Shown here: positions 1 to 7,957 of the stretch, one piece after another
Numbering within the stretch: position 1 is the stretch's first letter
How the letters are laid out: each line of letters begins with the position of its first letter
Assembly (NCBI GenBank): GCA_016278725.1
Contig: JADQBG010000003.1
Location: 124,001 to 188,000, forward strand
Direction: 5' to 3'
DNA length: 64,000 nucleotides
Source: Actinomycetota bacterium
GTDB taxonomy: Bacteria > Actinomycetota > Thermoleophilia > RBG-16-64-13
Program-made: the position numbers and the translations under genes
Notes under the pieces: model-generated
The model's database searches: none
What the model saw: the letters and a program-made list of their open reading frames with translations, nothing else
Told to the model about the DNA's origin: nothing

Positions 1-1
1 C

Positions 2-208
2 ACGGTGGCGGTGGGGGCGGAGCAGGCGGCGCTCAATCAGGATTATCTCTACGAGCTCAGAGACGGGGCGTTTGTGGGGATGGTCCCCGGTTACCTGGGG
101 GCGGTGGACGCGGTCAAAAGGGCCCAGGAGCGTTTTCGCTATAATGTGGACGCGAAGTGCACTCTCGAGGACATGCTCCTCGCCATCAAGGAGGCCCTCC
201 TTCCGTGA
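2..208 (+). CDS. holB: DNA polymerase III delta-prime subunit, C-terminal fragment (5' end outside window)
   Basis: Only the last ~68 codons are present. The tail reads as the helical C-terminal collar region of clamp-loader delta-prime proteins: an amphipathic stretch ending in a RFRYNVDAKCTLEDMLLAI-like segment, typical of the family where a conserved Asn is followed by the last helix. The stop codon overlaps the GTG start of the next gene (GTGA, 205-208), and holB directly before a PSP1 gene is a common Gram-positive arrangement, which supports the call. The product would load the sliding clamp at the replication fork. The assignment rests on the short tail plus synteny; the catalytic-like N-terminal domains cannot be examined. 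Confidence 0.72.
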   Translation, partial: TVAVGAEQAALNQDYLYELRDGAFVGMVPGYLGAVDAVKRAQERFRYNVDAKCTLEDMLLAIKEALLP

Positions 209-1413
209 CCGACGTCGTCGGCGTAGTTTTTGAACCTGGCGGAAAAGTCTACTACTTCGATCCCGGCAACATGTCGCTGGGCAAGGGGGAGCAGGTGGTC
301 GTCCAGACCGCCCAGGGCAACGAGATGGGACAGGTAGTCCAGGCGCCCCACGAAGTATCCCCGGAGGAAATCCAGGCGCCGCTCAAACGCGTGGTGCGCC
401 CGGCCGATAGCGAAGACCTGCGGATCGTGGCCGAGAACGAACGCCTGAAGGAATCCTTCCTGCAAACCTGCCGCGAGCTGATCGAGAAGCACGGCCTCGA
501 TATGAAGCTGGTCGACGCGGAAGTGGCTTTTGAAGGCGGTAAAGTCACCTTTCATTTCTACGCCGACGAACGGGTCGACTTCCGGGCGCTGGTGGCCGAG
601 CTGGCGCGGACGCTCAAGCGCCGAATAGAACTGCGGCAGATCGGAGCGCGGGAAGAGGCCAGGTTGATCGGGGGCATGGGACCCTGCGGCCGTAAGCTCT
701 GCTGCTGCTCCTTCGGCGTCAGTCAGGACCCGGTCTCGATCCGGATGGCCAAAGAACAGCAACTCCCGCTGAATCCCACCAAGATCTCCGGCCTCTGCGG
801 CCGCCTGATGTGCTGCCTCAAATACGAGCAGGATCAGTACGTGGAGTTCCGCAAGACCGCCCCTCGCTGCGGCACGCGGGTCGAGACCTCGGCGGGGATG
901 GGGACCATCGTCGCGCACAAGGTGCCCAAGGCCGCGGTGGCGGTGCGCTTCGAGGACGGCGAGACGATGGACTTCCCGGTGGTCACCTGCAACTGCGGGG
1001 ACAAGCCCTGTCTGGTGGTCGAACGCTGCCAGGCGGAGGAGGGTCCGTATCCCGCTGTGGACGAGGAGGATTCGGGCGAGGAAGCACCCGCGGGCGCCTG
1101 CGACCAACCTCTGTGGCAGCAGGACCCCGAGGCCCGGCGGGAAGATTTGGGCAATCTCGAGGACGGCCCGGCCGACGGCGTCACCGACACCGAAGACGAA
1201 GAGCATGGCAGGCTGGCCTCTGCCGAAGCCAAAACCCAGGGGCGAGGAGCCAAAGGCCCCGAGGGCCAAGGTAATGGGCAAGAGCGGGAAAGCCAGGCGC
1301 AAGATCCGGGCAAGCAGGGCGGGACCGCCCAGGACGAGGGCCGCAATCGCCGCGGCCGCGGCGGCCGTTCACGCCGCCGCCGTAAGCCGCGCCCGCCTCG
1401 CTCTCAGGACTAA
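205..1413 (+). CDS. ricT: PSP1 domain protein (YaaT/RicT family) with long charged tail
   Basis: The GTG start at 205 overlaps the holB stop by 4 bases, indicating translational coupling. Residues ~1-260 form the PSP1 domain; the Cys-rich core GPCGRKLCCCSFG followed by SGLCGRLMCCLKYEQD and a later CNCGDKPC is diagnostic. In Bacillus subtilis RicT joins RicA and RicF in an Fe-S complex that affects RNA processing through RNase Y and sporulation phosphorelay. The remaining ~140 residues are low-complexity: acidic first, then Arg/Gly-rich, ending in RRRRKPRPPRSQD, which suggests RNA or nucleoid contact. That tail is longer than in typical Firmicutes homologues. The family call is secure; the tail function is inference. 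Confidence 0.9.
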   Translation: MTDVVGVVFEPGGKVYYFDPGNMSLGKGEQVVVQTAQGNEMGQVVQAPHEVSPEEIQAPLKRVVRPADSEDLRIVAENERLKESFLQTCRELIEKHGLDMKLVDAEVAFEGGKVTFHFYADERVDFRALVAELARTLKRRIELRQIGAREEARLIGGMGPCGRKLCCCSFGVSQDPVSIRMAKEQQLPLNPTKISGLCGRLMCCLKYEQDQYVEFRKTAPRCGTRVETSAGMGTIVAHKVPKAAVAVRFEDGETMDFPVVTCNCGDKPCLVVERCQAEEGPYPAVDEEDSGEEAPAGACDQPLWQQDPEARREDLGNLEDGPADGVTDTEDEEHGRLASAEAKTQGRGAKGPEGQGNGQERESQAQDPGKQGGTAQDEGRNRRGRGGRSRRRRKPRPPRSQD

Positions 1414-1449
1414 TCCTTCGTCTCTCGGGGGATGGGCCGTGACACGCGA

Positions 1450-2481
1450 ATGAAAGCGCTGGCCAAGACAGCCCCCGGCATCGGTCTCCAGTTGGTCGAC
1501 GTCGACCCGCCTGCCTACGGCACCCACGACGTGCTCATCCGCATCTTGAAGACCGCCATCTGCGGTACCGACGTGCACATCTGGGATTGGGATGACTGGG
1601 CGCAGAGGACCATCCGCGTTCCCAGCGTGGTCGGACACGAGTTCGTCGGGGTGATCGAACGGTTGGGTGAGGAGGTGCAGGGCCTCCACCTCGGTCAGGT
1701 GGTCAGCGGCGAAGGCCACATCGTCTGCGGGCACTGCCGCAACTGCCGCGCCGGACGGCGGCACCTCTGCCCCAACACCTCTAGCGTCGGCGTCACCCGC
1801 GCCGGCGCCTTTGCCCAGTGGTTGTCGCTCCCGGCCTCCAACGTCTGGCCTCTCGCCGAGGCCATCCCACTCGAGGTCGCGGCGATCTTCGATCCTTTGG
1901 GAAATGCGGTGCACGCGGCGCTGTCCTTCGACCTGGTGGGCGAGGACGTGCTTATCGCCGGTGCCGGACCGATCGGCTGCATGGCGGTCGCCATCGCGCG
2001 CCACGTGGGTGCGAGGCATGTCGTGGTCACCGATCTGAATCACTACCGGCTCGAGCTTGCCAAGACGATGGGGGCTTCCCTAACGCAGGACCCGCGGACC
2101 GAGCACCTGGGGGAGGCCATGGCTCAGCTGGGGATGCAAGAGGGCTTTGACGTCGGCCTGGAGATGTCGGGCAGTCCCGAGGCTTTCGAAGGTATGGTGA
2201 GCGTCATGGCCGGCGGCGGACGTATCGCCCTCCTGGGCCTGCTCGGAGGCCGTCACGCCATCGATTGGGAGTCGGTGATCTTTGGGGGCCTGACGCTGAA
2301 AGGGATCTACGGCCGCGAGATGTACGAGACCTGGTACAAGATGAGCGCCCTGGTTCTCAGCGGCCTCGATGTCACCCCGGTGATCACCCACCGCTTCCCC
2401 TACACGGAATTCGAGGCGGCGTTCGAGGTGATGCGCTCCGGGCGCTCGGGCAAAGTGATTCTCGAGTGGTCCGAGCTCTAG
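1450..2481 (+). CDS. tdh: L-threonine 3-dehydrogenase (zinc-dependent)
   Basis: Oxidises L-threonine to 2-amino-3-oxobutyrate with NAD+, the first step of threonine breakdown to glycine. The medium-chain dehydrogenase hallmarks are all visible: MKALAK start, catalytic zinc motif [13 protein letters not shown] then [15 protein letters not shown], the structural-zinc Cys cluster [15 protein letters not shown], and the Rossmann motif [10 protein letters not shown]. Length (343 aa) equals the bacterial family. I chose the ATG at 1450 because MKALAK aligns with known Tdh N-termini; an ATG at 1432 is also in frame, and neither has a textbook ribosome site. The next gene, kbl, completes the pathway and is 33 bp downstream, so the pair is almost certainly one operon. 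Confidence 0.95.
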   Translation: MKALAKTAPGIGLQLVDVDPPAYGTHDVLIRILKTAICGTDVHIWDWDDWAQRTIRVPSVVGHEFVGVIERLGEEVQGLHLGQVVSGEGHIVCGHCRNCRAGRRHLCPNTSSVGVTRAGAFAQWLSLPASNVWPLAEAIPLEVAAIFDPLGNAVHAALSFDLVGEDVLIAGAGPIGCMAVAIARHVGARHVVVTDLNHYRLELAKTMGASLTQDPRTEHLGEAMAQLGMQEGFDVGLEMSGSPEAFEGMVSVMAGGGRIALLGLLGGRHAIDWESVIFGGLTLKGIYGREMYETWYKMSALVLSGLDVTPVITHRFPYTEFEAAFEVMRSGRSGKVILEWSEL

Positions 2482-2514
2482 TTCGGCGTTACGGCTACGG
2501 CAGAGGAGACGACC

Positions 2515-3696
2515 GTGTATCCAAGCGGCCTGCAACAGGAACTCTTTTCCGCCCTCGAGCAGATGAAGGCGGAGGGACTCTACAAGGAGGAGTGGCCCAT
2601 CGACGGTCCCCAGGGGGCTTGGGTCACGCTCGAAGACGGCCGCCGGGTCCTCAATCTCTGCGCCAACAACTACTTGGGCCTGGCGGATGATCCCCGGCTC
2701 TTGCGGCCGGCCGGCGAGGCCCTCGAGCGCTGGGGCTACGGCGTCGCCTCGGTCCGCTTCATCTGCGGCACCCAGACCCAGCACGTCGAGCTGGAAGAGG
2801 CCGTGGCGCGCTTCCTTTCCGCGGAGGCGGCCATCCTCTACTCCTCCTGCTTCGACGCCAACGGCGGCCTGTTCGAGACTCTGCTCGGTCCCGAGGATGC
2901 CGTCATCAGCGACGAGCTCAACCACGCCAGCATCATCGATGGAGTGCGTCTCTGTAAAGCCAAGCGTTTGCGTTACCGCAACGGCGACCTGGACGAGCTC
3001 GAGGCTCGGCTGAAGGAGTCCGCCTCCGCCCGCCACCGCCTGATCACCACGGACGGGGTCTTCTCCATGGACGGGGTGATCGCTCCCCTCGAAGGCATCT
3101 GCGACCTGGCGGAGCGCCACGACGCGCTGGTGATGGTGGACGATTCCCACGGGGTGGGGGTGCTCGGCAAGACGGGGCGCGGCACCCCGGAACACTGCGG
3201 AGTTAGCGACCGGATCGACATTTGGACCGGCACCTTCGGCAAGGCGCTGGGTGGGGCGAGCGGCGGTTACACGGCGGCCCACAGGGAGATCGTCGAGCTG
3301 CTCCGCCAGCGTTCGCGTCCCTATCTCTTCTCGAACTCCCTGGCCCCGATGATCGTATCCGCCTCCCTGCGGGCGCTTGCCCTGCTCGAGCAGTCTACCG
3401 AGTTGGTGGACAAGCTGCGAGGGAATGCGGACTACTTCCGGCGGGGACTAGTCGGCCTGGGCTTCGAGGTGGGCGGGGGCGATCACCCCATCCTGCCGGT
3501 GATGCTGGGCGACGCGCGGCTCGCCCAGGAGATGGCGGCCGACCTGCTCGAGCGCGGGGTCTACGTCAAGGGCTTCTTCTATCCCGTGGTACCGAAAGGC
3601 CAGGCCCGGATACGGGTCCAGATCTCGGCCGCCCACAGCCGGGACGACCTCGACTTCGCGCTCCAGGCCTTCGGTGAGGCCGCCGCCCGCTTCTAG
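2515..3696 (+). CDS. kbl: glycine C-acetyltransferase (2-amino-3-ketobutyrate CoA ligase)
   Basis: PLP enzyme that splits 2-amino-3-oxobutyrate with CoA into glycine and acetyl-CoA, the second step after Tdh. Alpha-oxoamine synthase hallmarks are present: the N-terminal [14 protein letters not shown] segment, [32 protein letters not shown] carrying the PLP-contacting Asp and His, and [13 protein letters not shown] with the Schiff-base Lys. Length 393 aa is normal. GTG start at 2515 has a GAGGAG ribosome site 6-8 bases upstream. The tdh-kbl pair gives the cell a route from threonine to C2 units. Confidence 0.95.
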   Translation: MYPSGLQQELFSALEQMKAEGLYKEEWPIDGPQGAWVTLEDGRRVLNLCANNYLGLADDPRLLRPAGEALERWGYGVASVRFICGTQTQHVELEEAVARFLSAEAAILYSSCFDANGGLFETLLGPEDAVISDELNHASIIDGVRLCKAKRLRYRNGDLDELEARLKESASARHRLITTDGVFSMDGVIAPLEGICDLAERHDALVMVDDSHGVGVLGKTGRGTPEHCGVSDRIDIWTGTFGKALGGASGGYTAAHREIVELLRQRSRPYLFSNSLAPMIVSASLRALALLEQSTELVDKLRGNADYFRRGLVGLGFEVGGGDHPILPVMLGDARLAQEMAADLLERGVYVKGFFYPVVPKGQARIRVQISAAHSRDDLDFALQAFGEAAARF

Positions 3697-3745
3697 TAGG
3701 TCTCGCGGGCAAGTCGCGAGTGGCTCTCCCCCGCAGCCTCCCCGC

Positions 3746-3778
3746 GGGCGCAGCACTCCAGCGTGGGCGCAGCACTCC
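3746..3778. repeat. 14-bp direct repeat between kbl and tRNA-Thr
   Basis: GGGCGCAGCACTCC occurs at 3746-3759 and again at 3765-3778, a period of 19 bases. It lies after kbl and ahead of the tRNA promoter. No function is evident. Confidence 0.6.
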
Positions 3779-3790
3779 CCCGCGGCCGCC

Positions 3791-3819
3791 TTGCCAACCC
3801 ACGGGGTAGCCACTAAACT
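3791..3819 (+). promoter_or_regulatory. sigma-70-type promoter for tRNA-Thr(CGT)
   Basis: TTGCCA at 3791-3796 and TAAACT at 3814-3819 are separated by exactly 17 bases, placing initiation near 3826, about 50 bases before the tRNA. No other gene lies between them. Confidence 0.6.
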
Positions 3820-3877
3820 ACTTCGGCGCCCAGGACCGGCGGTCGCTCCGCTCGGTCCTGACCGGCGCGCTACTCTC

Positions 3878-3950
3878 GCCGACGTAGCTCAGCTGGTAGA
3901 GCAGCTCACTCGTAATGAGCAGGTCAGGGGTTCGAGTCCCCTCGTCGGCT
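3878..3950 (+). tRNA. tRNA-Thr (anticodon CGT)
   Basis: Full cloverleaf: acceptor GCCGACG pairs with CGTCGGC, followed by U8-A9 and a D stem beginning GCTC; the anticodon stem GCTCA/TGAGC encloses CTCGTAA, giving CGT; the T arm contains GGTTCGAGTCC. No CCA is encoded. It reads ACG threonine codons, complementing the GGT tRNA-Thr at 21.6 kb. It also marks the left edge of the accessory region. Confidence 0.95.
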
Positions 3951-4060
3951 TCTTTCAACCATCGGGACCTCACCGCTACCCCGATTGATGGGCGAATCCG
4001 CAGGCTCTAGCATATTCTCGGCTTACTCCTCTGGCAGTCGACCCACGTCGGACGCAAGCA

Positions 4061-4143
4061 AACCGCTGTCAACGCCGGCCGAAATCTGAACACTATTCGC
4101 CCGGTGCCAGGTGTTCATTATTCAGGCGGCGTTGACAAACCGC
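4061..4143. mobile_element. 71-bp MITE-like element with terminal inverted repeats and 6-bp target duplication
   Basis: The ends TGTCAACGCCG (4067-4077) and CGGCGTTGACA (4127-4137) are perfect inverted copies. Nine bases further inside on both sides lies a second matched pair, TGAACAC (4087-4093) and GTGTTCA (4111-4117), so the two termini match over ~27 positions around a 17-base centre. The element is flanked exactly by AACCGC on both sides (4061-4066 and 4138-4143), as expected for a target-site duplication. The TGT...ACA ends resemble families such as IS481 or IS21, but no transposase is present, so the family is a guess. It is probably a non-autonomous derivative or internal-deletion remnant. 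Confidence 0.6.
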
Positions 4144-4481
4144 GACAACCGAGCGCTACGCCAACCTCGCCAACGACCTCCCTAACAGGCCGCCGCCGTC
4201 GTATCGGGATGGATTGTCGGGGTGCGCGCGGGAGACGAATTGAGGTGAGTGTTGTCTCTTGCGGCCCCGTTCTTTGAGCACTTTGCATTTGCGTCCACCC
4301 AAGGTTGCCCGGGAGCACGTGGTGCGGACAGTCACTGAGAATAGCCGGACTCTGAGGTTTACCAGCCAGGGGTTCGAGAAGGAGTAGGCGCACGCGCGAT
4401 GGGTCAGTCTGCGTCGGAAGTGACAGGTGGGCAGGACCTGCATTCTCTGGCCAACATGCCCGGCTGGCGCATTACGCCGCG

Positions 4482-4521
4482 CTTGACAAACTAGACGTAA
4501 CTAGACGAAGAAAGATAAGAT
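4482..4521 (+). promoter_or_regulatory. phased direct repeats and possible promoter upstream of the ATPase gene
   Basis: Three related units start at 4483, 4492 and 4502 (TTGACAAAC, TAGACGTAAC, TAGACGAAG), i.e. roughly one helical turn apart, consistent with side-by-side binding of a regulator. A weak -35/-10 pair, TAGACG (4492-4497) and TAAGAT (4516-4521) with an 18-base spacer, would start transcription just before the gene. Confidence 0.35.
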
Positions 4522-4542
4522 GCGTTTAGTCTGTAAAGGGGG

Positions 4543-5742
4543 ATGACCTTGGATCCGCGCAAGAACCCGTTTGCACCGGGCGCAGGCACGAAACCTCCGG
4601 CCCTCGTCGGGCGTGATGACCAGATCGAGTCATTCGACGTCCTGCTCGAGCGTCTCGAGAACGGCTACGCTGAGCAGTCGATGATTATCACGGGGCTCAG
4701 AGGTGTCGGCAAGACCGTTCTGCTCGAAGTTTTCAGGGAGAAAGCCGAGGCGCGGGAGTGGGCCACGGTGGAGTGGGAGGTGGAGAAGAACTCCCCATTC
4801 AGCTCGAAGATGGCCTCTCAGGTCCGACGCGCGCTCCTGCAGCTCGCGCCAAAAGCTCGGTGGACGAATCGTCTGGCCAGGGCAGCTTCGATCCTCAAGT
4901 CGTTCACGTTGACGTTCAATCCCGATGGCGCGATGACAGCCGGTCTCGACATCGACGCACTCGTTGGTGTGGGGGACAGCGGTACGCTCTCGGAGGATCT
5001 GACAGATCTGTTCGTCGCGACGGGTGAGGCCGCACGGGAGCAGCAAACGGGGGTCATCTTCCTTCTTGATGAAATCCAGTATCTGCGGCCGGCTGAACTC
5101 GAAGCTCTGATCGCCGCTCTTCACAGGTGTGCCCGAAGGTCTCTGCCGATCACCCTCGTGGGCGCCGGTCTCCCGCAGATACCCCGCCTTGCTGGAGAGG
5201 CGAAGTCGTACAGCGAGAGGCTCTTCCGCTTTCCCGTCATCGGAGAACTGGACGCCAAGACGGATGCTCGGGATGCTCTCGTCCTGCCCGCGCGTGATCT
5301 CGGGGTCGAGTTTGAGAGCGACGCAATTGACCTCATAGTCGACTACACGCAAGGGTACCCGTACTTCCTGCAGGAGTACGGCAAGATCGTATGGGACGAG
5401 TCACCGACATCTCCGATCTCCCGCATTGACACCCGGTCGGTCCTGCCTCTTGTGGAGGCGAAACTGGACGAGAGCTTCTTCCGGGTTCGGGCTGAGCGGA
5501 CCACCGAACTGGAGCTTCGGTATCTCTTCGCCATGGCCGAACTTGGTCCCCAAGCCCATCGGGCAAGCGAGGTCGCCCGTGGGATCGATCGAACGACCGA
5601 GCAGGCGGGGCCCGTCCGCTCGAGGTTGATCGACAAGGGCCTTCTGTACACCCCCGGACACGGATACGCGGCGTTCACGGTCCCTCAGTTCGACAGATAC
5701 CTGCTCCGGCGTCACTCGGATTTGGCGGGAGCCCCGGAATAG
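4543..5742 (+). CDS. AAA+ ATPase (AAA_16/ORC-like) with C-terminal winged-helix region
   Basis: A 399-aa ATPase. Walker A is GLRGVGKT at residues 51-58, Walker B is FLLDEIQ with D176-E177, and a sensor-like VGAGLPQIP follows around residue 208. An arginine-rich lid region comes next, and the last ~90 residues (LRYLFAMAELGP... to the end) look like a winged-helix domain. This layout matches stand-alone AAA proteins related to Orc1/Cdc6 and STAND NTPases that are common in accessory regions of actinobacteria; target and partner are unknown. It stands alone after a mobile-element remnant and before a set of gene stubs, so horizontal acquisition is plausible. A purine-rich AAAGGGGG directly precedes the ATG. 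Confidence 0.8.
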   Translation: MTLDPRKNPFAPGAGTKPPALVGRDDQIESFDVLLERLENGYAEQSMIITGLRGVGKTVLLEVFREKAEAREWATVEWEVEKNSPFSSKMASQVRRALLQLAPKARWTNRLARAASILKSFTLTFNPDGAMTAGLDIDALVGVGDSGTLSEDLTDLFVATGEAAREQQTGVIFLLDEIQYLRPAELEALIAALHRCARRSLPITLVGAGLPQIPRLAGEAKSYSERLFRFPVIGELDAKTDARDALVLPARDLGVEFESDAIDLIVDYTQGYPYFLQEYGKIVWDESPTSPISRIDTRSVLPLVEAKLDESFFRVRAERTTELELRYLFAMAELGPQAHRASEVARGIDRTTEQAGPVRSRLIDKGLLYTPGHGYAAFTVPQFDRYLLRRHSDLAGAPE

Positions 5743-5775
5743 GGCGGGCGCAGCGCACACTCTCCGCCCCCCCCT

Positions 5776-5868
5776 GAACGAGCGCGACGCCGGCACGCGC
5801 GCTGCATCGAGGCCAAGGACTACATCGTCGAGGACGGGGAAATTGTTCACTACCGGTTCAACGTCTGA
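5776..5868 (+). pseudogene. ychF: 3' remnant of a YchF/Obg-like GTPase gene
   Basis: One frame ending in TGA at 5866-5868 reads IEAKDYIVEDGEIVHYRFNV. This matches the highly conserved C-terminus of YchF (family pattern G-K-[DE]-Y-x-V-x-D-G-D-x-M-H-F-R-F-N-V), the TGS-domain end of the protein. The rest of the ~360-codon gene is absent; upstream is the AAA ATPase and a short C-rich stretch. It therefore looks like a leftover from a deletion or recombination event. A functional ychF would have to be elsewhere. Confidence 0.7.
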
Positions 5869-5886
5869 TCGTCCGGATGGTGAGCG

Positions 5887-6687
5887 ATGAACGAGGAAGT
5901 GGGCAAGGCCTTCCAGGCCGGCACCAAGCACCATAGAGAGACGCTGCGCGGGTACCATCTCGATTGGGATGCGCGTCCCCCGACCTTTAAGCTCTACTCG
6001 GGTGCCCCTCTCTTCGAGCTCCCGGACACGCGTTCGGAGCCGGGTGCGACTCTGCAAGGCGACGGCGACCTCTGGTCCATCGTGGCACGGCGCCGCAGTG
6101 TCCGCCGCTTCAGCGCGGAGGATGGCGTGACCCAGCTCGAGCTTTCCCGGCTCCTCTGGGCGGGTGCCGGCGTCACCCGAGCCACTCCCCACCATCTGTA
6201 TCGATCGGCCCCGTCTGCGGGAGGTCTCTACCCGATCGAGACCTACCTGGTGGTCAACCGGGTCACGGGCCTCCCGCCGGGCCTCTACCACTACCGCGTC
6301 GCGGGGCCGAATGACGACGGAGACATCGACGCGGGGCGTGGTCATGCCCTGGAGCAGCTGCAGGACGGCCCTCTCGGAGACGCCGTCGCGCAGGCCGCCC
6401 TCGGCCAGGAGTGGGCCGCCAACGCAGCCGTCGTGTTCATCTGGACGGCGGTGTTCACGCGAGCCCGCTGGAAGTACAGAGAGCGCGCCTTCCGCTACGT
6501 TTACCTGGACGCCGGGCACATAGCGGCCCACGTCTCCCTGGCGGCGGTCGCTCAGGGGCTGGCGAGTTGCCAGATAGCCGCCTTCTTCGACGAGGAAGTG
6601 GACGGCCTGGTCGGCATCGACGGCGAAGACGAGGGGACGGTCTACATGACCGCCGTCGGCCGACCCCTCAGTGACAAACGCGACTGA
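5887..6687 (+). CDS. SagB/ThcOx-type nitroreductase-fold oxidoreductase
   Basis: Flavin-dependent dehydrogenase of the SagB family (266 aa). Visible family features are RRSVRRFS (FMN phosphate contacts, residues ~70-77), the SAPSAGGLYPIETYLVV segment, YHYRV, and a C-terminal AAVAQGLASCQIAAFFDE followed by VGRPL. SagB-type enzymes oxidise azolines in thiazole/oxazole-modified peptides, but many stand-alone homologues have unknown substrates. No cyclodehydratase or precursor peptide is visible nearby, so a peptide-modifying role is not supported here. The ATG at 5887 follows a GGATGGTGAG purine stretch. Confidence 0.85.
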   Translation: MNEEVGKAFQAGTKHHRETLRGYHLDWDARPPTFKLYSGAPLFELPDTRSEPGATLQGDGDLWSIVARRRSVRRFSAEDGVTQLELSRLLWAGAGVTRATPHHLYRSAPSAGGLYPIETYLVVNRVTGLPPGLYHYRVAGPNDDGDIDAGRGHALEQLQDGPLGDAVAQAALGQEWAANAAVVFIWTAVFTRARWKYRERAFRYVYLDAGHIAAHVSLAAVAQGLASCQIAAFFDEEVDGLVGIDGEDEGTVYMTAVGRPLSDKRD

Positions 6688-6715
6688 TTCCAGTCGCGAT
6701 CGTACCGACGCTGCG

Positions 6716-6892
6716 ATGAGACTCGAGACCGATAAACTGTTGCTGCGCGCGGTCCGCTCCGAAGACGTGGAGCCCCTAGTCACATTGGTGAAGCGTCCCG
6801 ACGGCGTCGAGCGCGAGCTTTGGGTGACCGAGACGAAAGCGCAAAGCGTTTCGGACAGCGAGAGCGAGGAGGAGCAATGCGTGCAACCATGA
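6716..6892 (+). pseudogene. 5' stub of a GNAT N-acetyltransferase gene
   Basis: The frame begins MRLETDKLLLRAVRSEDVEP, the standard first strand and helix of RimJ/RimL-like GNAT proteins, then loses similarity after ~30 residues and stops after 58 codons, running into the start of the next gene. The acetyl-CoA-binding motif is missing. I read it as a truncated gene whose remainder was lost by deletion. It is the second of four stubs in this neighbourhood. Confidence 0.55.
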
Positions 6893-7254
6893 CGATCGCG
6901 ACCCTGAGGGAGTTCCTCGCTGCCTTCAACGCACACGATCTCGATGCGATCATGGAGTTCTTCGCGGATGACTGCGAGTTGTGCATGCCCCGAGGCAAGG
7001 AGCCTTGGGGAACCCGCTACATCGGGAAGCCGGCAGTGCGGGAGGGGCTCGCCAGGCGGTTTGAGGGAATCCCCGACGTCCACTATGGTGAGGACAGACA
7101 CTGGATGGCCGGCAATCTCGGCGTCTCCACCTGGCTGCTTACCGGTACCACCAAGGCCGGCGAGCAAGTCAGGGTTCGCGGCGTCGATCTTCTGGAGTTC
7201 CGTGACGGCAAGATCATCAAGAAGGACTCCTACTGGAAGATCATCGAGAAGTGA
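6877..7254 (+). CDS. SnoaL-like / NTF2-fold protein
   Basis: A 125-aa polyketide-cyclase-like (SnoaL/NTF2) fold: LREFLAAFNAHDLDAIMEFFADDCELC at the N-terminus is the typical cone-forming helix pair, followed by G-x-x-a-V-R-E-G-L-A-R-R-F, and the strand-rich end with DLLEFRDGKIIKKDSYWKI. The ligand of such small proteins cannot be predicted. The ATG at 6877 has a strong GAGGAGGAGC ribosome site, so this start is preferred over the upstream in-frame ATG at 6820. It seems intact, unlike its immediate neighbours on both sides. Confidence 0.8.
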   Translation: MRATMTIATLREFLAAFNAHDLDAIMEFFADDCELCMPRGKEPWGTRYIGKPAVREGLARRFEGIPDVHYGEDRHWMAGNLGVSTWLLTGTTKAGEQVRVRGVDLLEFRDGKIIKKDSYWKIIEK

Positions 7255-7270
7255 ACGGGCAGGGGGCGTC

Positions 7271-7381
7271 ATGTTCAAGGTGAAGCCTGGCGAGCGGATC
7301 GTGCCGCCGGACTTGAAGCCCGAGCTCATCGCGCCGTGTGGCATGAACTGCGGCCTGTGCATGGCGTACTTCGGCTTGTGA
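7271..7381 (+). pseudogene. 5' stub of a DUF3795 Cys-rich protein gene
   Basis: Thirty-six codons that end ELIAPCGMNCGLCMAYFGL then stop. PELIAPCGMNCGLCMAY is the characteristic opening of DUF3795 proteins, which normally continue with several more Cys pairs; here the frame is cut after the first cluster. Reading through the TGA gives only two residues before a TAG, so this is not selenocysteine recoding. The stop overlaps the GTG of the next small gene. Confidence 0.6.
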
Positions 7382-7629
7382 TTTACGTAGTGGCAGCTTT
7401 CGGCTTCGTCGTCGGTGCCTATGCGATTCACAGGCTCGCGCTTTGGTTTGAGCAGCGCGGCTGGCTCTACTACCGTGACAGGCGGGCTTCTAGCAGCGCC
7501 CTGGGCAACGCGATGCTGCGGTCCCAAGCGATCGTGGATCCTTCATCAGAGCACGTGCTCGAAGAGCGCCTGCGGGAAGATGTTGGGGTGAATGAGAGCG
7601 CGGACCCATTGGACCCCGGAGCTCGTTGA
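7378..7629 (+). CDS. small membrane protein, unknown function
   Basis: An 83-aa product from a GTG at 7378 that overlaps the previous stop. Residues 1-~20 (VIYVVAAFGFVVGAYAIHRL) form one membrane span; the cytoplasmic part contains WLYYRDRRASSSALGNAM and HVLEERLREDV, which resemble a small conserved family of one-span proteins I have no function for. The frame is also open upstream to 7336, but that part translates the other frame of the DUF3795 stub. It may itself have been fused to the stub by a deletion; start uncertain. Confidence 0.45.
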   Translation: MIYVVAAFGFVVGAYAIHRLALWFEQRGWLYYRDRRASSSALGNAMLRSQAIVDPSSEHVLEERLREDVGVNESADPLDPGAR

Positions 7630-7699
7630 AACCCGCCCGAATCCCCTCCCCGGCGTAGTGGTAGGCTGATGCCAGCACTGCGGCTGGCGGAGGCCTGAC

Positions 7700-7957
7700 T
7701 TGAAGCTCGCGAGTCTCGAAGCGATTCTTGCCGCCCTCAATGAGGCGGGAGTCGCCTATCTGGTGGTGGGCGGCGTGGCGGTCAACGCATTCTCGAAGAT
7801 CGGGGAGGGCCGCCCTCGTGAACCGGCAGGAGGACTGGGAAGGGGGCACCTGGGAGGGCGCCAGGCGGTCACGCGTGCTCCGCGCTCAGAAGCGCAGCGT
7901 GCGCGAACGACTGGAGCTATTGGAGGCGATGGGCGAGACGAGCAAGCGTCTGGCTGA
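7700..7957 (+). pseudogene. 5' stub of a nucleotidyltransferase (MNT/AbiEii-like) gene
   Basis: A TTG start at 7700 has a good GGCGGAGG site. The frame begins LEAILAALNEAGVAYLVVGGVAVNAF, the opening helix and first strand of minimal nucleotidyltransferases (the GGxAxxxH region), and then loses similarity after ~33 residues. The catalytic GS...D-D motif is absent. From 7818 a different frame takes over, so the rest of the gene appears deleted. Confidence 0.6.

Larger units (their letters stand above)
3951..4542. other. intergenic region with mobile-element remnant and phased repeats
   Basis: About 590 bases without a convincing gene; open frames here have no ribosome site or recognisable product. 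Composition is more AT-rich than the flanks. It holds the 71-bp inverted-repeat element at 4067-4137 and, just before the ATPase gene, 10-bp-phased repeats (TTGACAAAC at 4483, CTAGACG at 4491 and at 4501). Confidence 0.6.

Noticed and set aside
3674..3988. Plus-strand frame of 104 codons after kbl
   Set aside because: It contains the complete tRNA-Thr and no protein signal.
7379..7381. UGA in the DUF3795 stub as selenocysteine
   Set aside because: Reading through gives two residues then TAG; the rest of the family domain is not present downstream.
5401..7527. A 708-codon open frame on the minus strand
   Set aside because: It runs antisense across the ATPase, SagB and SnoaL genes, has no recognisable domain and follows the GC-rich third-position bias of the real genes.
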